Origin: Nitrosospira multiformis
Lineage (GTDB): Bacteria; Pseudomonadota; Gammaproteobacteria; Burkholderiales; Nitrosomonadaceae
Direction: 5' to 3'
Assembly: GCF_900111585.1 (NCBI RefSeq)
Contig: NZ_FOHI01000001.1
Coordinates: forward strand, 248,001 to 312,000
DNA: 64,000 nt
The notes beneath the pieces are model-generated. The model did no database searches. It had not been told where the DNA came from and worked only from the letters and a program-made list of their open reading frames with translations. Within the stretch, counting starts at the first letter, position 1; the number at the start of each line of letters is the position of its first letter. Positions 18,907 through 27,769 of this stretch are shown piece after piece. The position numbers were made by a program, and so were the translations under genes.

Positions 18907-19740
18907 ATGTCAATGTCCGATATTTTAGCCTATCTCGTTGCCTTCCTGCTCTATGCACTGATCGGCTGGCACTTCTGGCGCACCCGGTGGAATGTTCCTG
19001 CGAGGTCAGGAGGAGGTGAGGTCGCCGTTGCGGGATGGGAACGGTATGCCATTGTCGCGCCCCTGGTATTGCACGGCTATACGCTGTATGAATCGGTGTT
19101 TGCAGGGGTAGGATTGAATTTCGGCGTGGGCAGCGCGGTTTCTTCCATCGTATGGCTCACCGCCATGATTTACTGGCTATCCGGATTTTTTTATCGGCTG
19201 GAGGGGTTGCAAACACTGGTCGCGCCAGTTGCAGCCGTGGCGGTACTGCTGCCGCTGGCATTTCCTTCCCTGCGCCCCCTGGCCAATACCGAATTTCCCG
19301 CCTTCAAGGCGCATATCTCGATTGCCATGCTGGCTTACAGCCTGCTGACCATTGCCGCACTGCATGCGTTGCTCATGGCAGTGGTGGAGCGGCGGTTACA
19401 TCACCCGACCTTGCCCTCGGTACTTACCAACATGCCGCCGTTGCTGACCATGGAAAACCTGCTGTTTCGCGTCATCTGGGTGGGGTTCATACTACTCACG
19501 CTCACACTCATCAGCGGTATCGTCTTTTCGGAAGAGGTCTTCGGGCAACCCCTCAAATTCACGCACAAAACCCTGTTCGGCATCATTTCATGGTGCGTGT
19601 TCGCAGCACTGCTGGCGGGCAGGCAGTTATACGGCTGGCGCGGCCGCATCGCCATTCGCTGGACACTGAGCGGATTCGTCATCCTCCTGCTGGCTTATCT
19701 CGGCAGCAAGTTTGTACTGGAAGTGATCCTGCATCGCTAG
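18907..19740 (+). CDS. ypjD: CcsA/HemX-like inner-membrane protein (YpjD)
   Basis: A 277-residue eight-helix membrane protein of the cytochrome c assembly (CcsA/CcmC/HemX) superfamily. It corresponds to YpjD, which is typically divergent from ffh exactly as here. Family features include VWLTAMIYWLSGFFYRLEGL, FKAHISIAMLAYSLLTIAAL with a conserved histidine and THKTLFGIISWCVFAALLAG. The WWD haem-handling motif of true c-type synthetases is not evident. The function of YpjD is not well established. Confidence 0.88.
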   Translation: MSMSDILAYLVAFLLYALIGWHFWRTRWNVPARSGGGEVAVAGWERYAIVAPLVLHGYTLYESVFAGVGLNFGVGSAVSSIVWLTAMIYWLSGFFYRLEGLQTLVAPVAAVAVLLPLAFPSLRPLANTEFPAFKAHISIAMLAYSLLTIAALHALLMAVVERRLHHPTLPSVLTNMPPLLTMENLLFRVIWVGFILLTLTLISGIVFSEEVFGQPLKFTHKTLFGIISWCVFAALLAGRQLYGWRGRIAIRWTLSGFVILLLAYLGSKFVLEVILHR

Positions 19741-19852
19741 CAGTACCTGTGTGTCAGAAAACAGGTATAGTTGGGGTGGAAAAAGTGCGAGGAAATTCGG
19801 GAATGAAATTTCCGGATATCCCGACTTCCTTCCGTCCTGAATTTTTGTCTAC

Positions 19853-21178
19853 TTGCAGAAAGGCCTTCTCTTGGAAGACATGCCGTGGTATGTGCTGCTC
19901 GCAGCACTGGCTGTTCTGTTGATTTTATCCGCTTTTTTTTCCCTTTCCGAAACCAGCATGATGGCGATCAACCGTTACCGGTTGAAGCATCTTGCAAAAG
20001 AAGGCCATCGCGGCGCCCATCTCACCAGTCAGCTGCTGCTGAATACCGACCGTCTTCTGGGGGTGATTCTCCTTGGCAATAACTTACTGAATGCGGCTGC
20101 AGCCACACTGGTTGCGGTGATTGTGTCCGTTTTCTTCGGCCACAGCGATATGGCTCTTCTTATTGGAACGGTAGGGGTGACCTTCGCTATTCTGGTATTC
20201 AGTGAAATCACCCCGAAAGTTGTCGCCGCTGCCTATCCCGAGCGTATCGCCCTGGCTTCAAGCTATGTATTGACGCCACTACTGAAAGTCTTCTCGCCGG
20301 TGGTATGGTTCATCAATCTGTTTGTAAAGGCGCTGCTTATCCTCCTGCGCTTGAAGCCCGGTACGGAGGAGTTAACCCAGAAAATCAGCCTTGAGGAACT
20401 CAAAACGCTCGTGCTGGAAGCAGGCCAGTTCATCCGGCAAAAACATCAGAGCATGCTGCTCAACCTGTTCGATCTGGAGAATGTCACGGTCGACGACGTC
20501 ATGGTGCCGCGCGGCCAGATCGAGGCGATAGACCTCGAAGACGACGATGAGAGCATCCGGGATCAACTGCTCACGTGTTATCACACGCGCCTGCCGCTAT
20601 ACTGCGGTACGATGGATAACGTCATTGGAATAATTCATGTGCGCAAGGTGCTCAACCAGATGAGAAGCGAGAAAATCACGGCTGCCACGCTGGAGAAAAT
20701 CATGCGCGAGCCTTACTTCATTCCCTCCGGAACACCCCTGTTTTCGCAACTGCAATTATTCCAGGAAAATCGCGAGCGCGTCGGCCTAATCGTGGACGAG
20801 TATGGAGAATGGATGGGTCTGGTGACACTGGAGGATATTGTCGAAGAAATCATCGGAGAATTCACCACTCATGCACCTTCGCAGGCCGGTAATTTCCTGA
20901 AGCAGGAAGACGGCAGTGTAATCGTGGAAGGCAGCAATCTGTTGCGCGATCTCAACCGCAAGCTTGGCTGGAACCTGCCTCTGGGGGGACCCAAGACATT
21001 GAATGGGCTTATTCTCGAACACTTCCAGGACATTCCTGAGGCCGGCACCAGCGTGAAGATTGCAGGTTATCCTATGGAAATCATCCAGACCCAGGACCGC
21101 GTGGTAAAAGTGGTGCGGATCTTTCCTCCGTTAGTGCCGATCGAGGAGAAACTCTCAGACTCCTATGCGGAATCCTGA
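19853..21178 (+). CDS. HlyC/CorC family protein (DUF21-CBS-CorC_HlyC)
   Basis: A 441-residue protein of the CNNM/CorB-like family. The DUF21 membrane domain covers roughly residues 10-200, with LLILSAFFSLSETSMMAINR and FAILVFSEITPKVVAA. Two CBS domains follow (VDDVMVPRGQIEAIDLE and then GLIVDEYGEWMGLVTLEDIV), then a C-terminal CorC_HlyC domain. Members are linked to magnesium or divalent cation extrusion. The start is uncertain: TTG at 19853, TTG at 19871 (better spaced from AAAGG) and ATG at 19880 are candidates. Confidence 0.9.
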   Translation: MQKGLLLEDMPWYVLLAALAVLLILSAFFSLSETSMMAINRYRLKHLAKEGHRGAHLTSQLLLNTDRLLGVILLGNNLLNAAAATLVAVIVSVFFGHSDMALLIGTVGVTFAILVFSEITPKVVAAAYPERIALASSYVLTPLLKVFSPVVWFINLFVKALLILLRLKPGTEELTQKISLEELKTLVLEAGQFIRQKHQSMLLNLFDLENVTVDDVMVPRGQIEAIDLEDDDESIRDQLLTCYHTRLPLYCGTMDNVIGIIHVRKVLNQMRSEKITAATLEKIMREPYFIPSGTPLFSQLQLFQENRERVGLIVDEYGEWMGLVTLEDIVEEIIGEFTTHAPSQAGNFLKQEDGSVIVEGSNLLRDLNRKLGWNLPLGGPKTLNGLILEHFQDIPEAGTSVKIAGYPMEIIQTQDRVVKVVRIFPPLVPIEEKLSDSYAES

Positions 21179-21198
21179 TCCCTGGGGATGTCTTTTAG

Positions 21199-22107
21199 AT
21201 GTCTTTTATCTCCGTGCTGCAATACTCTCCGGCGTTCTTTGTCTCGTTCTGCGCTCTCATTGGCCTGATTGTCGGCAGTTTTTTGAATGTAGTTATCTAC
21301 CGCCTGCCGAGAATGCTGGAGCGGGAATGGCGGCAACAGTGCGCCGAACTGCACGCGGAACTGTCCTCTGGAACAAACGGGACAGAGCCAGCACACGAAC
21401 CGCATGAAGCCCTTGCAGCGGGGCCGGCTTTCAATCTCATTACGCCGTCTTCCACTTGTCCCAATTGCGGGCACAGGATTACGGCGCTCGAAAATATTCC
21501 ACTCATCAGTTACGTCGCGTTGAGGGGACGCTGCTCGCAGTGCCGGACCGCCATTTCCATACGCTATCCCGTTGTGGAAGGGTTAACCGCAGCTCTGAGC
21601 GGCCTTGTCGCCTGGCATTTTGGTTATGGGGTTATCGTTTTTGCGGCGCTTGCGCTTGTATGGGCCATGATTGCGCTTGCTTTCATCGATCTGGATACTC
21701 AACTGCTGCCCAATGACATCACCATGCCCCTGTTATGGGGAGGGTTATTGATTAACCTGGGGGGTGGTTTTGCAGATATCCATTCTGCTGTGATTGGCGC
21801 CGTGATGGGATATCTGGCCCTGTGGTCGGTGTATTGGGGCTATAAACTCCTGACCGGCAGGGAGGGAATGGGTTATGGGGACTTCAAGTTGCTGGCTGCC
21901 ATTGGCGCCTGGCTGGGATGGCAAATGCTGCCCCTGGTGATTCTGTTTTCATCCCTCGTGGGAAGCATGGCAGGGCTTGGTCTGATGCTGGCAGCAAAGC
22001 ACGGGCGTCATGTCCCTATCCCGTTCGGACCTTATCTGGTGTGTGGGGGAATCGTGGCCCTGTTTTGGGGAAACGAGATCAATAGAGCTTACCTGGGGTC
22101 ATTTTAG
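21199..22107 (+). CDS. pilD: Type IV prepilin peptidase/N-methyltransferase
   Basis: A 302-residue bifunctional enzyme that cleaves the leader of type IV prepilin-like proteins and N-methylates the new N terminus. The cytoplasmic zinc-binding cysteines are present as CPNC (87, 90) and CSQC (112, 115). Aspartyl protease residues lie in FIDLDTQLLPND and GYGDFKLLAAIGAWLGW. The N-terminal helix carries GSFLNVVIYRLP. A 40-residue Glu/Ala-rich insert precedes the first cysteine pair. The order pilD-coaE-zapD is typical for proteobacteria; the rest of the pil genes lie outside this window. Confidence 0.95.
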   Translation: MSFISVLQYSPAFFVSFCALIGLIVGSFLNVVIYRLPRMLEREWRQQCAELHAELSSGTNGTEPAHEPHEALAAGPAFNLITPSSTCPNCGHRITALENIPLISYVALRGRCSQCRTAISIRYPVVEGLTAALSGLVAWHFGYGVIVFAALALVWAMIALAFIDLDTQLLPNDITMPLLWGGLLINLGGGFADIHSAVIGAVMGYLALWSVYWGYKLLTGREGMGYGDFKLLAAIGAWLGWQMLPLVILFSSLVGSMAGLGLMLAAKHGRHVPIPFGPYLVCGGIVALFWGNEINRAYLGSF

Positions 22108-22111
22108 CGCC

Positions 22112-22714
22112 ATGCTGGTAATCGGCCTGACCGGGGGCATTGGCAGCGGTAAAACCAGCGCTGCCAGTATTTTTTCCGCGCTCGGCGCCGGTGTGATCGA
22201 TACCGATGAGATTGCGCATGAGCTTACCCAGCCGGGAGGGCGCAGCCTGCTTTTCATCCGGCGAGCATTCGGGGAGAAATACATCACGTCGGAGGGGGCC
22301 CTGAACCGCAAGGAAATGCGTAACCTCGTGTTCAATGACACGGATGCGCGCCGCAAACTGGAGGCTATTCTTCACCCGCTCATCCGGGACGAAGTGTCGC
22401 GGAGAGTAGAACTTGCTCAGGCGCCTTACCTGATAGTCGTGGTTCCGCTGCTGCTTGAGACCGGCCACTACCGAGGAATAGTCCAGCGCGTTCTGGTGGT
22501 GGATTGCAGCGAAGGTGTGCAGATCAGCCGCGCCACTGCGCGCAGTGGAATGGATGAACAGGCAGTGCGGGCCATCATGGCTGCGCAGGTCTCGCGTGAC
22601 GAACGGTTGGGGCAGGCGGATGATGTAATTGTCAACGATGCCGACCTTCCCAATCTCGAGCGGCAGGTACGGGCTTTGCACAAGAAATATATGACCCTGG
22701 CCCAGGGAAGCTGA
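22112..22714 (+). CDS. coaE: Dephospho-CoA kinase
   Basis: A 200-residue kinase for the last step of coenzyme A synthesis. The P loop is IGLTGGIGSGKTSAA, followed by VIDTDEIAHELTQPGG, LHPLIRDEVSRRV and the lid region ATARSGMDEQAVRAIMAAQ. The ATG at 22112 is chosen because family homology begins there, five bases after the pilD stop. The frame stays open upstream inside pilD without homology. Confidence 0.96.
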   Translation: MLVIGLTGGIGSGKTSAASIFSALGAGVIDTDEIAHELTQPGGRSLLFIRRAFGEKYITSEGALNRKEMRNLVFNDTDARRKLEAILHPLIRDEVSRRVELAQAPYLIVVVPLLLETGHYRGIVQRVLVVDCSEGVQISRATARSGMDEQAVRAIMAAQVSRDERLGQADDVIVNDADLPNLERQVRALHKKYMTLAQGS

Positions 22715-22836
22715 TTTCAACGCCAAGCGGGCTTCCTGCAGGACTTCACATTTGTTGCCTACGGATTTGGCTGCTAAAATAAGAATTTGGAACAACGCCC
22801 ATCTGCAGTCGCGGTTCTCTGCTCTGGGCTTCTATC

Positions 22837-23592
22837 GTGATCCGTTACGAACATCCTCTCAACGAACGCGTCCGCACGCTCTTGCGCCTTGAGGACTTGT
22901 TTGACAAGTTAGCGTTCTTTTCTGCGCAGGAAGAGCCCTATGATCACCACGCTGCACTTGTCACCCTGTTCGAGATTCTCGACGTGACAGGCCGCGCCGA
23001 CATGAAGTCGGAACTGCTGCAGGAATTGGATCGGCAGAAGCAGGCGCTGGAACTGTTGCGTAAGAGCCCGCAGAACCCGGAAGGCGAGTTGGACGAGATG
23101 CTGGATGACATTCAGATCTCCTCTCAGGATCTGCGGACCGTTGCCGGAAAAATCGGAGAACCCATGCGCGACAATGAGTGGCTGATGGGCATCAAGCAGC
23201 GCGTCGGCATACCCGGAGGGGCATGCGAATTTGATTTGCCTTCATATCGCTACTGGCTGCATCTCGATCCGGAAGTGCGGCGAAGCGACCTCAATGAATG
23301 GATCGCGCCGCTGCTGCCAATCGAGAAAAGTTTCCGTATCCTTTTGCGTCTGCTGCGGGACAGCGGAAAAACCGACAACTACACCGCGAACAAGGGCATG
23401 TTCCAGCAGATGGGAGCGGGGAGGACAGTGCACCTGCTATCCATCAAGCTGGACGAGAGCCTGCCCTGCGTTCCTGAGATCAGTGCGCACAAATTTGCTC
23501 TGACCATTCGCTTCGTTGTTTCCAGCTCCACACAGAAAACCAGGCTATACGAAGAAGATGTGGAGTTCGAATTGACTTCCTGCACTCTTTAG
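22837..23592 (+). CDS. zapD: Cell division protein ZapD
   Basis: A 251-residue ZapD (formerly DUF1342), which bundles FtsZ filaments at the division ring. The start IRYEHPLNERVRTLLRLEDL is diagnostic, with HHAALVTLFEILDVTGRADM and YWLHLDPEVRRSDLNEW following. The start codon is GTG. The yacG gene that commonly follows zapD is not recognisable here. Confidence 0.95.
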   Translation: MIRYEHPLNERVRTLLRLEDLFDKLAFFSAQEEPYDHHAALVTLFEILDVTGRADMKSELLQELDRQKQALELLRKSPQNPEGELDEMLDDIQISSQDLRTVAGKIGEPMRDNEWLMGIKQRVGIPGGACEFDLPSYRYWLHLDPEVRRSDLNEWIAPLLPIEKSFRILLRLLRDSGKTDNYTANKGMFQQMGAGRTVHLLSIKLDESLPCVPEISAHKFALTIRFVVSSSTQKTRLYEEDVEFELTSCTL

Positions 23593-23932
23593 GAGAAACG
23601 GATTCTCTATCCATTTCTTCGTTTTTCCGGCGCGTTATTGTTCACGCTGCTTTCCTGCTAGGGCGCGCGTCCTTCTAGGCGAGCCTTCCGGTGTTTGTGC
23701 TCGCGCTGGCAATCAATCCCGCGTTTGGCGATCGGATAAGCCGACAACCGCTCGTATCGGATATCGCCCGGCAGTTTGTGACTCACCGTATGTTCCTGCC
23801 TTGGTTCGATCCCGCGCCGCGACAATATCGCGAACGTCCTGTAGGTTCTGTCGAATGAGTGCCTTGTCGACGGCAGACAGGGAATCGAGTGCTGGTGCGA
23901 AAATTTGGAGAGGGAATCTGAAGACGGGAGAA
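23593..23932. other. Intergenic region between zapD and the sigma-54 activator gene
   Basis: No recognised gene. It holds the weakly supported 42-codon frame at 23658-23786 on the minus strand. A second minus-strand frame overlaps it in another phase (reading LSAVDKALIRQNLQDVRDIV), without a start codon. The pattern could be a decayed gene. Confidence 0.4.
23658..23786 (-). CDS. Possible 42-residue hypothetical protein
   Basis: A short frame beginning with GTG and preceded by AGGAA at a plausible distance: it starts MSHKLPGDIRYERLSAYPIA and continues very basic (EHKHRKARLEGRAP). The composition looks protein-like but no family is recognised. It may be a fragment of a decayed gene, because a longer open stretch without a start overlaps it. 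Confidence 0.25.
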   Translation of the reverse strand: MSHKLPGDIRYERLSAYPIAKRGIDCQREHKHRKARLEGRAP

Positions 23933-24907
23933 TCAGTGTTCCAGAAAGAGATTGTTCTTGCTCATACTATGCTTTTTCAGCAATTTCCCGAATGCGCGGC
24001 GATCTTTTCCGACAAGGCTCGCAGCTCTTGTCACGTTACCTTGCGCTCTGACCATGGCTTCGGCAAGGTAATATTGTTCAAAAGCTGCTATGGCGCGGTT
24101 TTTGGCCTCGGTGAAGCTCAAGCCGTTCAACTCGGGGAGGCGGCGGTCAAACCCGGATCGCCGTTCGACCACTGTGGGCGCGAGCGATGCAATATTTATG
24201 ACAGGTTCGTCAGCGAGAAGATACTCGCGATAGATCAGATTTTCCAGTTCCCGTATATTTCCGGGCCAACTGTATTTGTCGAACCATGCGACAGTATTCG
24301 GATGTAAGGTTTTGTTGCCGCGATTAAAACGCGCGGAGCATTCGCGCAGGAAGTAATCTGCTAACAGAGCCGCGTCACCTTGGCGCTCACGGAGGGGCGG
24401 CAGGGTGAGATACATGATTTTAAGGCGAAACAGAAGATCAAGCCGGAATTCGCCTTTCTCGGCCAAATACCCCAAATTTCTGTTACTGGCAATAATTATT
24501 CTCACGTTTGCAGAGCGCGCTATGCCGCCTCCCAGCGGAAGGTACTCCTGCTCCTGGAAGAATCGCAGCAGAGTAACCTGCGCCTTAGGAGATAACGCAT
24601 CTACTTCATCCAGGAAGAGTGTGCCGGACTGCGCGTGGGCAATCAGATCCGGGCGTTTCAACTGGGCCTCGGTACAGGAGTCCCGTTCGTGTCCGAACAG
24701 TTCGTTTTCAATCAGGGTATCCGGGATGGCGCGGCAATTTATCGGCACAAACGGCCTGTCTCGCCTCGCGCTGCTGCCGTGAATTGCCCGTGCGGCCAGT
24801 TCTTTTCCTGTGCCTGTCTCGCCTTCGATAAGAACAGGTGCGTCGCAACCTGCAATTTTCTCAATGAACTGGGTAACCTTTGCGAAGGCAGGGGATTGTC
24901 CAATCAT
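23933..24907 (-). CDS. Sigma-54-dependent activator-like AAA+ protein with Fis-type HTH and a degenerate GAFTGA loop
   Basis: A 324-residue protein consisting of an AAA+ domain from its first residue and a C-terminal Fis-type helix-turn-helix, with no receiver or GAF sensor domain. Walker A is GETGTGKE, Walker B is GTLFLDEVD, and the sensor/arginine-finger region is EFRLDLLFRLKI. In normal activators ELFGHE is followed by the sigma-54-contacting GAFTGA loop; here the sequence reads ELFGHERDSCTEA, so the loop is replaced. The HTH is GNVTRAASLVGKDRRAFGKL. Activation of sigma-54 RNA polymerase through the usual contact is doubtful. It could be a repressor-like or altered regulator. Confidence 0.88.
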   Translation of the reverse strand: MIGQSPAFAKVTQFIEKIAGCDAPVLIEGETGTGKELAARAIHGSSARRDRPFVPINCRAIPDTLIENELFGHERDSCTEAQLKRPDLIAHAQSGTLFLDEVDALSPKAQVTLLRFFQEQEYLPLGGGIARSANVRIIIASNRNLGYLAEKGEFRLDLLFRLKIMYLTLPPLRERQGDAALLADYFLRECSARFNRGNKTLHPNTVAWFDKYSWPGNIRELENLIYREYLLADEPVINIASLAPTVVERRSGFDRRLPELNGLSFTEAKNRAIAAFEQYYLAEAMVRAQGNVTRAASLVGKDRRAFGKLLKKHSMSKNNLFLEH

Positions 24908-25191
24908 GTTCTCTGCACCTGGAAGCGGGAAAATTAATCAATTCTTACGTAAGAGATTCAAAAAAGCCGTGTAGAACTCATCTTTCTGCATGGCTCCGTG
25001 GTATAACTATTAAAGGACAAGATTAAATACGTCGGTAGCTGTAAAATCTTACAGGTTAAGGGTACCCAGTCAGCCCGGTGTTTCCTCGCAGTGTTTCCAT
25101 CGTATTTCCATTGCTAATTTTCACGGTCTAACAAATATTCACGTGCCTGCCTTCGTTTGACCCATCAATTCAGCTCCTTCCTGTAATACCC
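24908..25191. promoter_or_regulatory. Divergent regulatory region with two palindromes
   Basis: The region separates the sigma-54 activator-like gene from ispD. TCTTACGTAAGA at 24943-24954 is a perfect 12-base palindrome 36 bases upstream of the activator start, and could be an autoregulatory operator. CTGTAAAATCTTACAG at 25039-25054 is a second inverted repeat with 6-base arms. Neither matches a site I can name. Confidence 0.25.
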
Positions 25192-25887
25192 ATGCAAAAT
25201 TTCTTCGCACTCATTCCGGCGGCAGGTTCAGGCTCGCGCATGGGCGACCAGATGCCCAAACAATACTTGAGTCTGGCAGGAAAACCCATGATTCATCATG
25301 CGCTAGCAACGTTATGCAACTCGCCGCGGCTTTCCCGAGTCTTTGTTGTGCTGTCTCCGGGAGATGGAGAATGGGCGCGGCATGACTGGTCAGAATTCTC
25401 AAACAAGCTATCGATGCTCGAATGCGGAGGAGCTACACGGGCCGAGACCGTGCTGAATGGTTTAAAAGCAGCACAGGAAGGGACGGTGATCGAGGATGAT
25501 GACTGGGTGCTGGTCCATGATGCTGCACGGCCCTGTTTAGGAGGGAAGCTTCTGGATAAACTGATGGATGAACTGGAAGAGGACGAAGTGGGTGGATTGC
25601 TTGCGGTTCCGGTCGCAGACACCTTGAAGCGAAGCGATCCCGCTTGCCGGGTTGAACGTACAGAACCGAGGGAAGGTCTTTGGCAGGCCCAAACACCGCA
25701 GATGTTCCGATACCGAACGCTGGTGGACGCTCTGAGCAGGGCAGGAGGTGTAACCATGACGGACGATGCAGGCGCGATCGAAGCACTGGGCCTGCGCCCA
25801 AAACTGGTTGTGAGCGATGCGCGCAACCTGAAAGTTACTTATCCTCAGGATCTCGCGTTGGCGGAGTTGATACTGAAAAATCTGTAA
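25192..25887 (+). CDS. ispD: 2-C-methyl-D-erythritol 4-phosphate cytidylyltransferase
   Basis: A 231-residue enzyme of the MEP isoprenoid pathway, transferring CMP to methylerythritol phosphate. The nucleotide-binding start is [13 protein letters not shown] followed by [37 protein letters not shown] and [12 protein letters not shown] are the expected catalytic and substrate-binding segments. It lies just upstream of ispF, the next but one enzyme of the path. Confidence 0.97.
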   Translation: MQNFFALIPAAGSGSRMGDQMPKQYLSLAGKPMIHHALATLCNSPRLSRVFVVLSPGDGEWARHDWSEFSNKLSMLECGGATRAETVLNGLKAAQEGTVIEDDDWVLVHDAARPCLGGKLLDKLMDELEEDEVGGLLAVPVADTLKRSDPACRVERTEPREGLWQAQTPQMFRYRTLVDALSRAGGVTMTDDAGAIEALGLRPKLVVSDARNLKVTYPQDLALAELILKNL

Positions 25888-26055
25888 GTAGTGTAATGAG
25901 GGTTGGCGGCTTATTAGCAGCTGAAAGCAGTAGTAGATCCAGGCGTCGGATGAACAAGATGTCGGGCAAAGCCCGAGAGTCGCGCAAAGCATCGATTACT
26001 AGCACGGATACTGTTTTCTCATGTTTTCTCGCTAATTAAACAAGAAGAGGTGATA

Positions 26056-26553
26056 GTGGGCGGGTTCAGAATCGGGCAGGGTTTTGATGTACACCAGTTG
26101 GTCGAGGGTCGCAAGCTTGTTATCGGCGGAGTGACTATTCCCTACGAGAAAGGTTTGCTGGGGCATTCCGATGCGGATGTGCTGCTGCATGCAATATGCG
26201 ACGCGGTACTGGGAGCTGCGGCACTCGGTGACATCGGCCGGCATTTTTCTGACACTGATCCGCGTTACAGGAATATTGACAGCCGCGTGCTACTGCAGAA
26301 TGTGGGTAACCTCCTCGCGGAGCGCGGCTATAGGGTGGTGAATGTCGATGCCACTATCATTGCGCAGGCACCCAGGATGGCTTCCCATATCCCCTCAATG
26401 ATCGCAAATATCGCACAGGACCTGTGCATGCAGCCCGGAGATGTCAACGTCAAGGCCAAGACGGCTGAACGTCTTGGCCCGGTGGGGCGGGGTGAGGGAA
26501 TAGAGGCGGAAGCGGTATGCCTGATTACCCGCATGAATCAAACGACTGACTGA
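26056..26553 (+). CDS. ispF: 2-C-methyl-D-erythritol 2,4-cyclodiphosphate synthase
   Basis: A 165-residue zinc enzyme that cyclises CDP-methylerythritol phosphate. The metal ligands lie in FDVHQL and HAICDAV, with [20 protein letters not shown] and [20 protein letters not shown] as family signatures. GTG at 26056 is preferred because GAGG sits at the right distance upstream; the GTG at 26050 overlaps that ribosome-binding site. It is separated from ispD by about 170 bases rather than fused to it. Confidence 0.96.
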   Translation: MGGFRIGQGFDVHQLVEGRKLVIGGVTIPYEKGLLGHSDADVLLHAICDAVLGAAALGDIGRHFSDTDPRYRNIDSRVLLQNVGNLLAERGYRVVNVDATIIAQAPRMASHIPSMIANIAQDLCMQPGDVNVKAKTAERLGPVGRGEGIEAEAVCLITRMNQTTD

Positions 26554-26622
26554 GGATGGAAACGGAGCGGAAAGCAGTCGGCGAAGGGGCGGTAGATGAC
26601 TGGGGGATGAGCGGAAACCCGG

Positions 26623-27174
26623 ATGGCTGAAGAGACGAGGCAAAAAGCAGTACGCCTGTTTTTTGCGATATGGCCCGACAAGGAAACCCGCATGCAGCTG
26701 GGACGGCTGACCGGGCGATTGGCATCGGTTTGCGAGGGACGGAAAACAAAAGCGGAGAACATTCACCTTACATTGGTTTTTGTAGGGGAGGTGAATGCAA
26801 GCCAGGTAGATGCGCTGTGTCGGGCGGCGGATGAAATTGAAGGTCATGGCGTGAAAGCATTCGACCTTGTTATCGAAAGAATCTGCGTGTGGAAACGCAA
26901 GAATATCGTTTATGCGGAAATCAACGAGATTCCCCAGTCGCTCATCGATCTGGTCGAAGCTTTGCAGAGCAGACTTTCATTGGCAGGGTTTTCATTGGAG
27001 GAGCGGCCTTATTAGCCCCATATCACGCTCATGAGGAATGCATCCTGTAAAACGCTGCCTGAGCGAGCGGAACAAATGGTGTGGCGGGCGCGGGAGTGGG
27101 TACTGGTTAAATCGGACCAGACCAGCGACGGTCCGGTTTATACGCCGATCGGTCGCTGGTTCCTGAAAGGATGA
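26623..27174 (+). pseudogene. thpR: RNA 2',3'-cyclic phosphodiesterase (ThpR/LigT) interrupted by an amber codon
   Basis: The frame encodes a LigT/ThpR-like 2H phosphoesterase of 183 codons if one stop is ignored. The first HxT motif is intact (NIHLTLVFVG, about residue 47). At codon 131 (27013-27015) a TAG follows LEERPY, exactly where relatives have a residue before the second motif. The same frame then continues PHITLMRNA (second HxT motif) and PVYTPIGRWFLKG to a normal stop. Without the second histidine motif the 130-residue product should lack activity. Either a pseudogene, a sequencing error, or suppression. Confidence 0.85.
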
Positions 27175-27190
27175 TCAACTCTTTAAATCG

Positions 27191-27631
27191 TCAAAGATAA
27201 ATGCAGCTCTCCAGTTGCTTTACCAGGTTTCTTTCATTGGCCCTGGTGTAATCCTTTTCAAAAGTATCGCTTACGAGGTTGCGCACCTGGCTTCCCAGAT
27301 TGCTGTTGATGAGACCGATGAATGGGGCCGATACAACCAGGATCAGGCGTTGATAGCTGTTGGTTTTGCGCCCATTCTCCAGTTCCCGTGCTAGCTGGGA
27401 GGCGAAAGTCCATGCCTCATGCTGTTTTGGATCGGTGGCGGGTATGTAGGAGCCACGCCCATTCCCGTTACTTCTGTTATGTCCCGGACGATCGGTAACC
27501 AGGTCCACCCGTTTTTCCCTGCTGGCGTCATGCCGGAATTCCCTGAGCTTCTGTAATCCTTTTCTCGGTCCGTAGTTTGCATAAAGATATGCTGCGCTTG
27601 CATTTGCAACCAGAATCCACGTGATGCTCAT
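27191..27631 (-). CDS. Host-attachment-like protein
   Basis: A 146-residue protein matching the family named for attachment to host cells. The start SITWILVANASAAYLYANYG, the central HEAWTFASQLARELENGRK and YQRLILVVSAPFIGLINSNL are typical. The family name comes from Agrobacterium attachment work, but the domain is widespread in free-living bacteria and its biochemical role is unclear. It converges on the thpR remnant and diverges from tsaB. Confidence 0.82.
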   Translation of the reverse strand: MSITWILVANASAAYLYANYGPRKGLQKLREFRHDASREKRVDLVTDRPGHNRSNGNGRGSYIPATDPKQHEAWTFASQLARELENGRKTNSYQRLILVVSAPFIGLINSNLGSQVRNLVSDTFEKDYTRANERNLVKQLESCIYL

Positions 27632-27769
27632 GACTCCTCCGTGCGATTAGTGATAAAGTTAAACGAACTGGAGTGTTGCTCAACAATAGACAATGATTTT
27701 TCTGCCGAAGTTTCCATACGGCAGTTGTCATTGTACTGACATTATCCTCGATATTTATTCGACTTTGCC

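Noticed and set aside
23795-23815. GGTTCGATCCCGC resembling a tRNA T-arm
   Set aside because: No acceptor, D or anticodon arm could be drawn around it.
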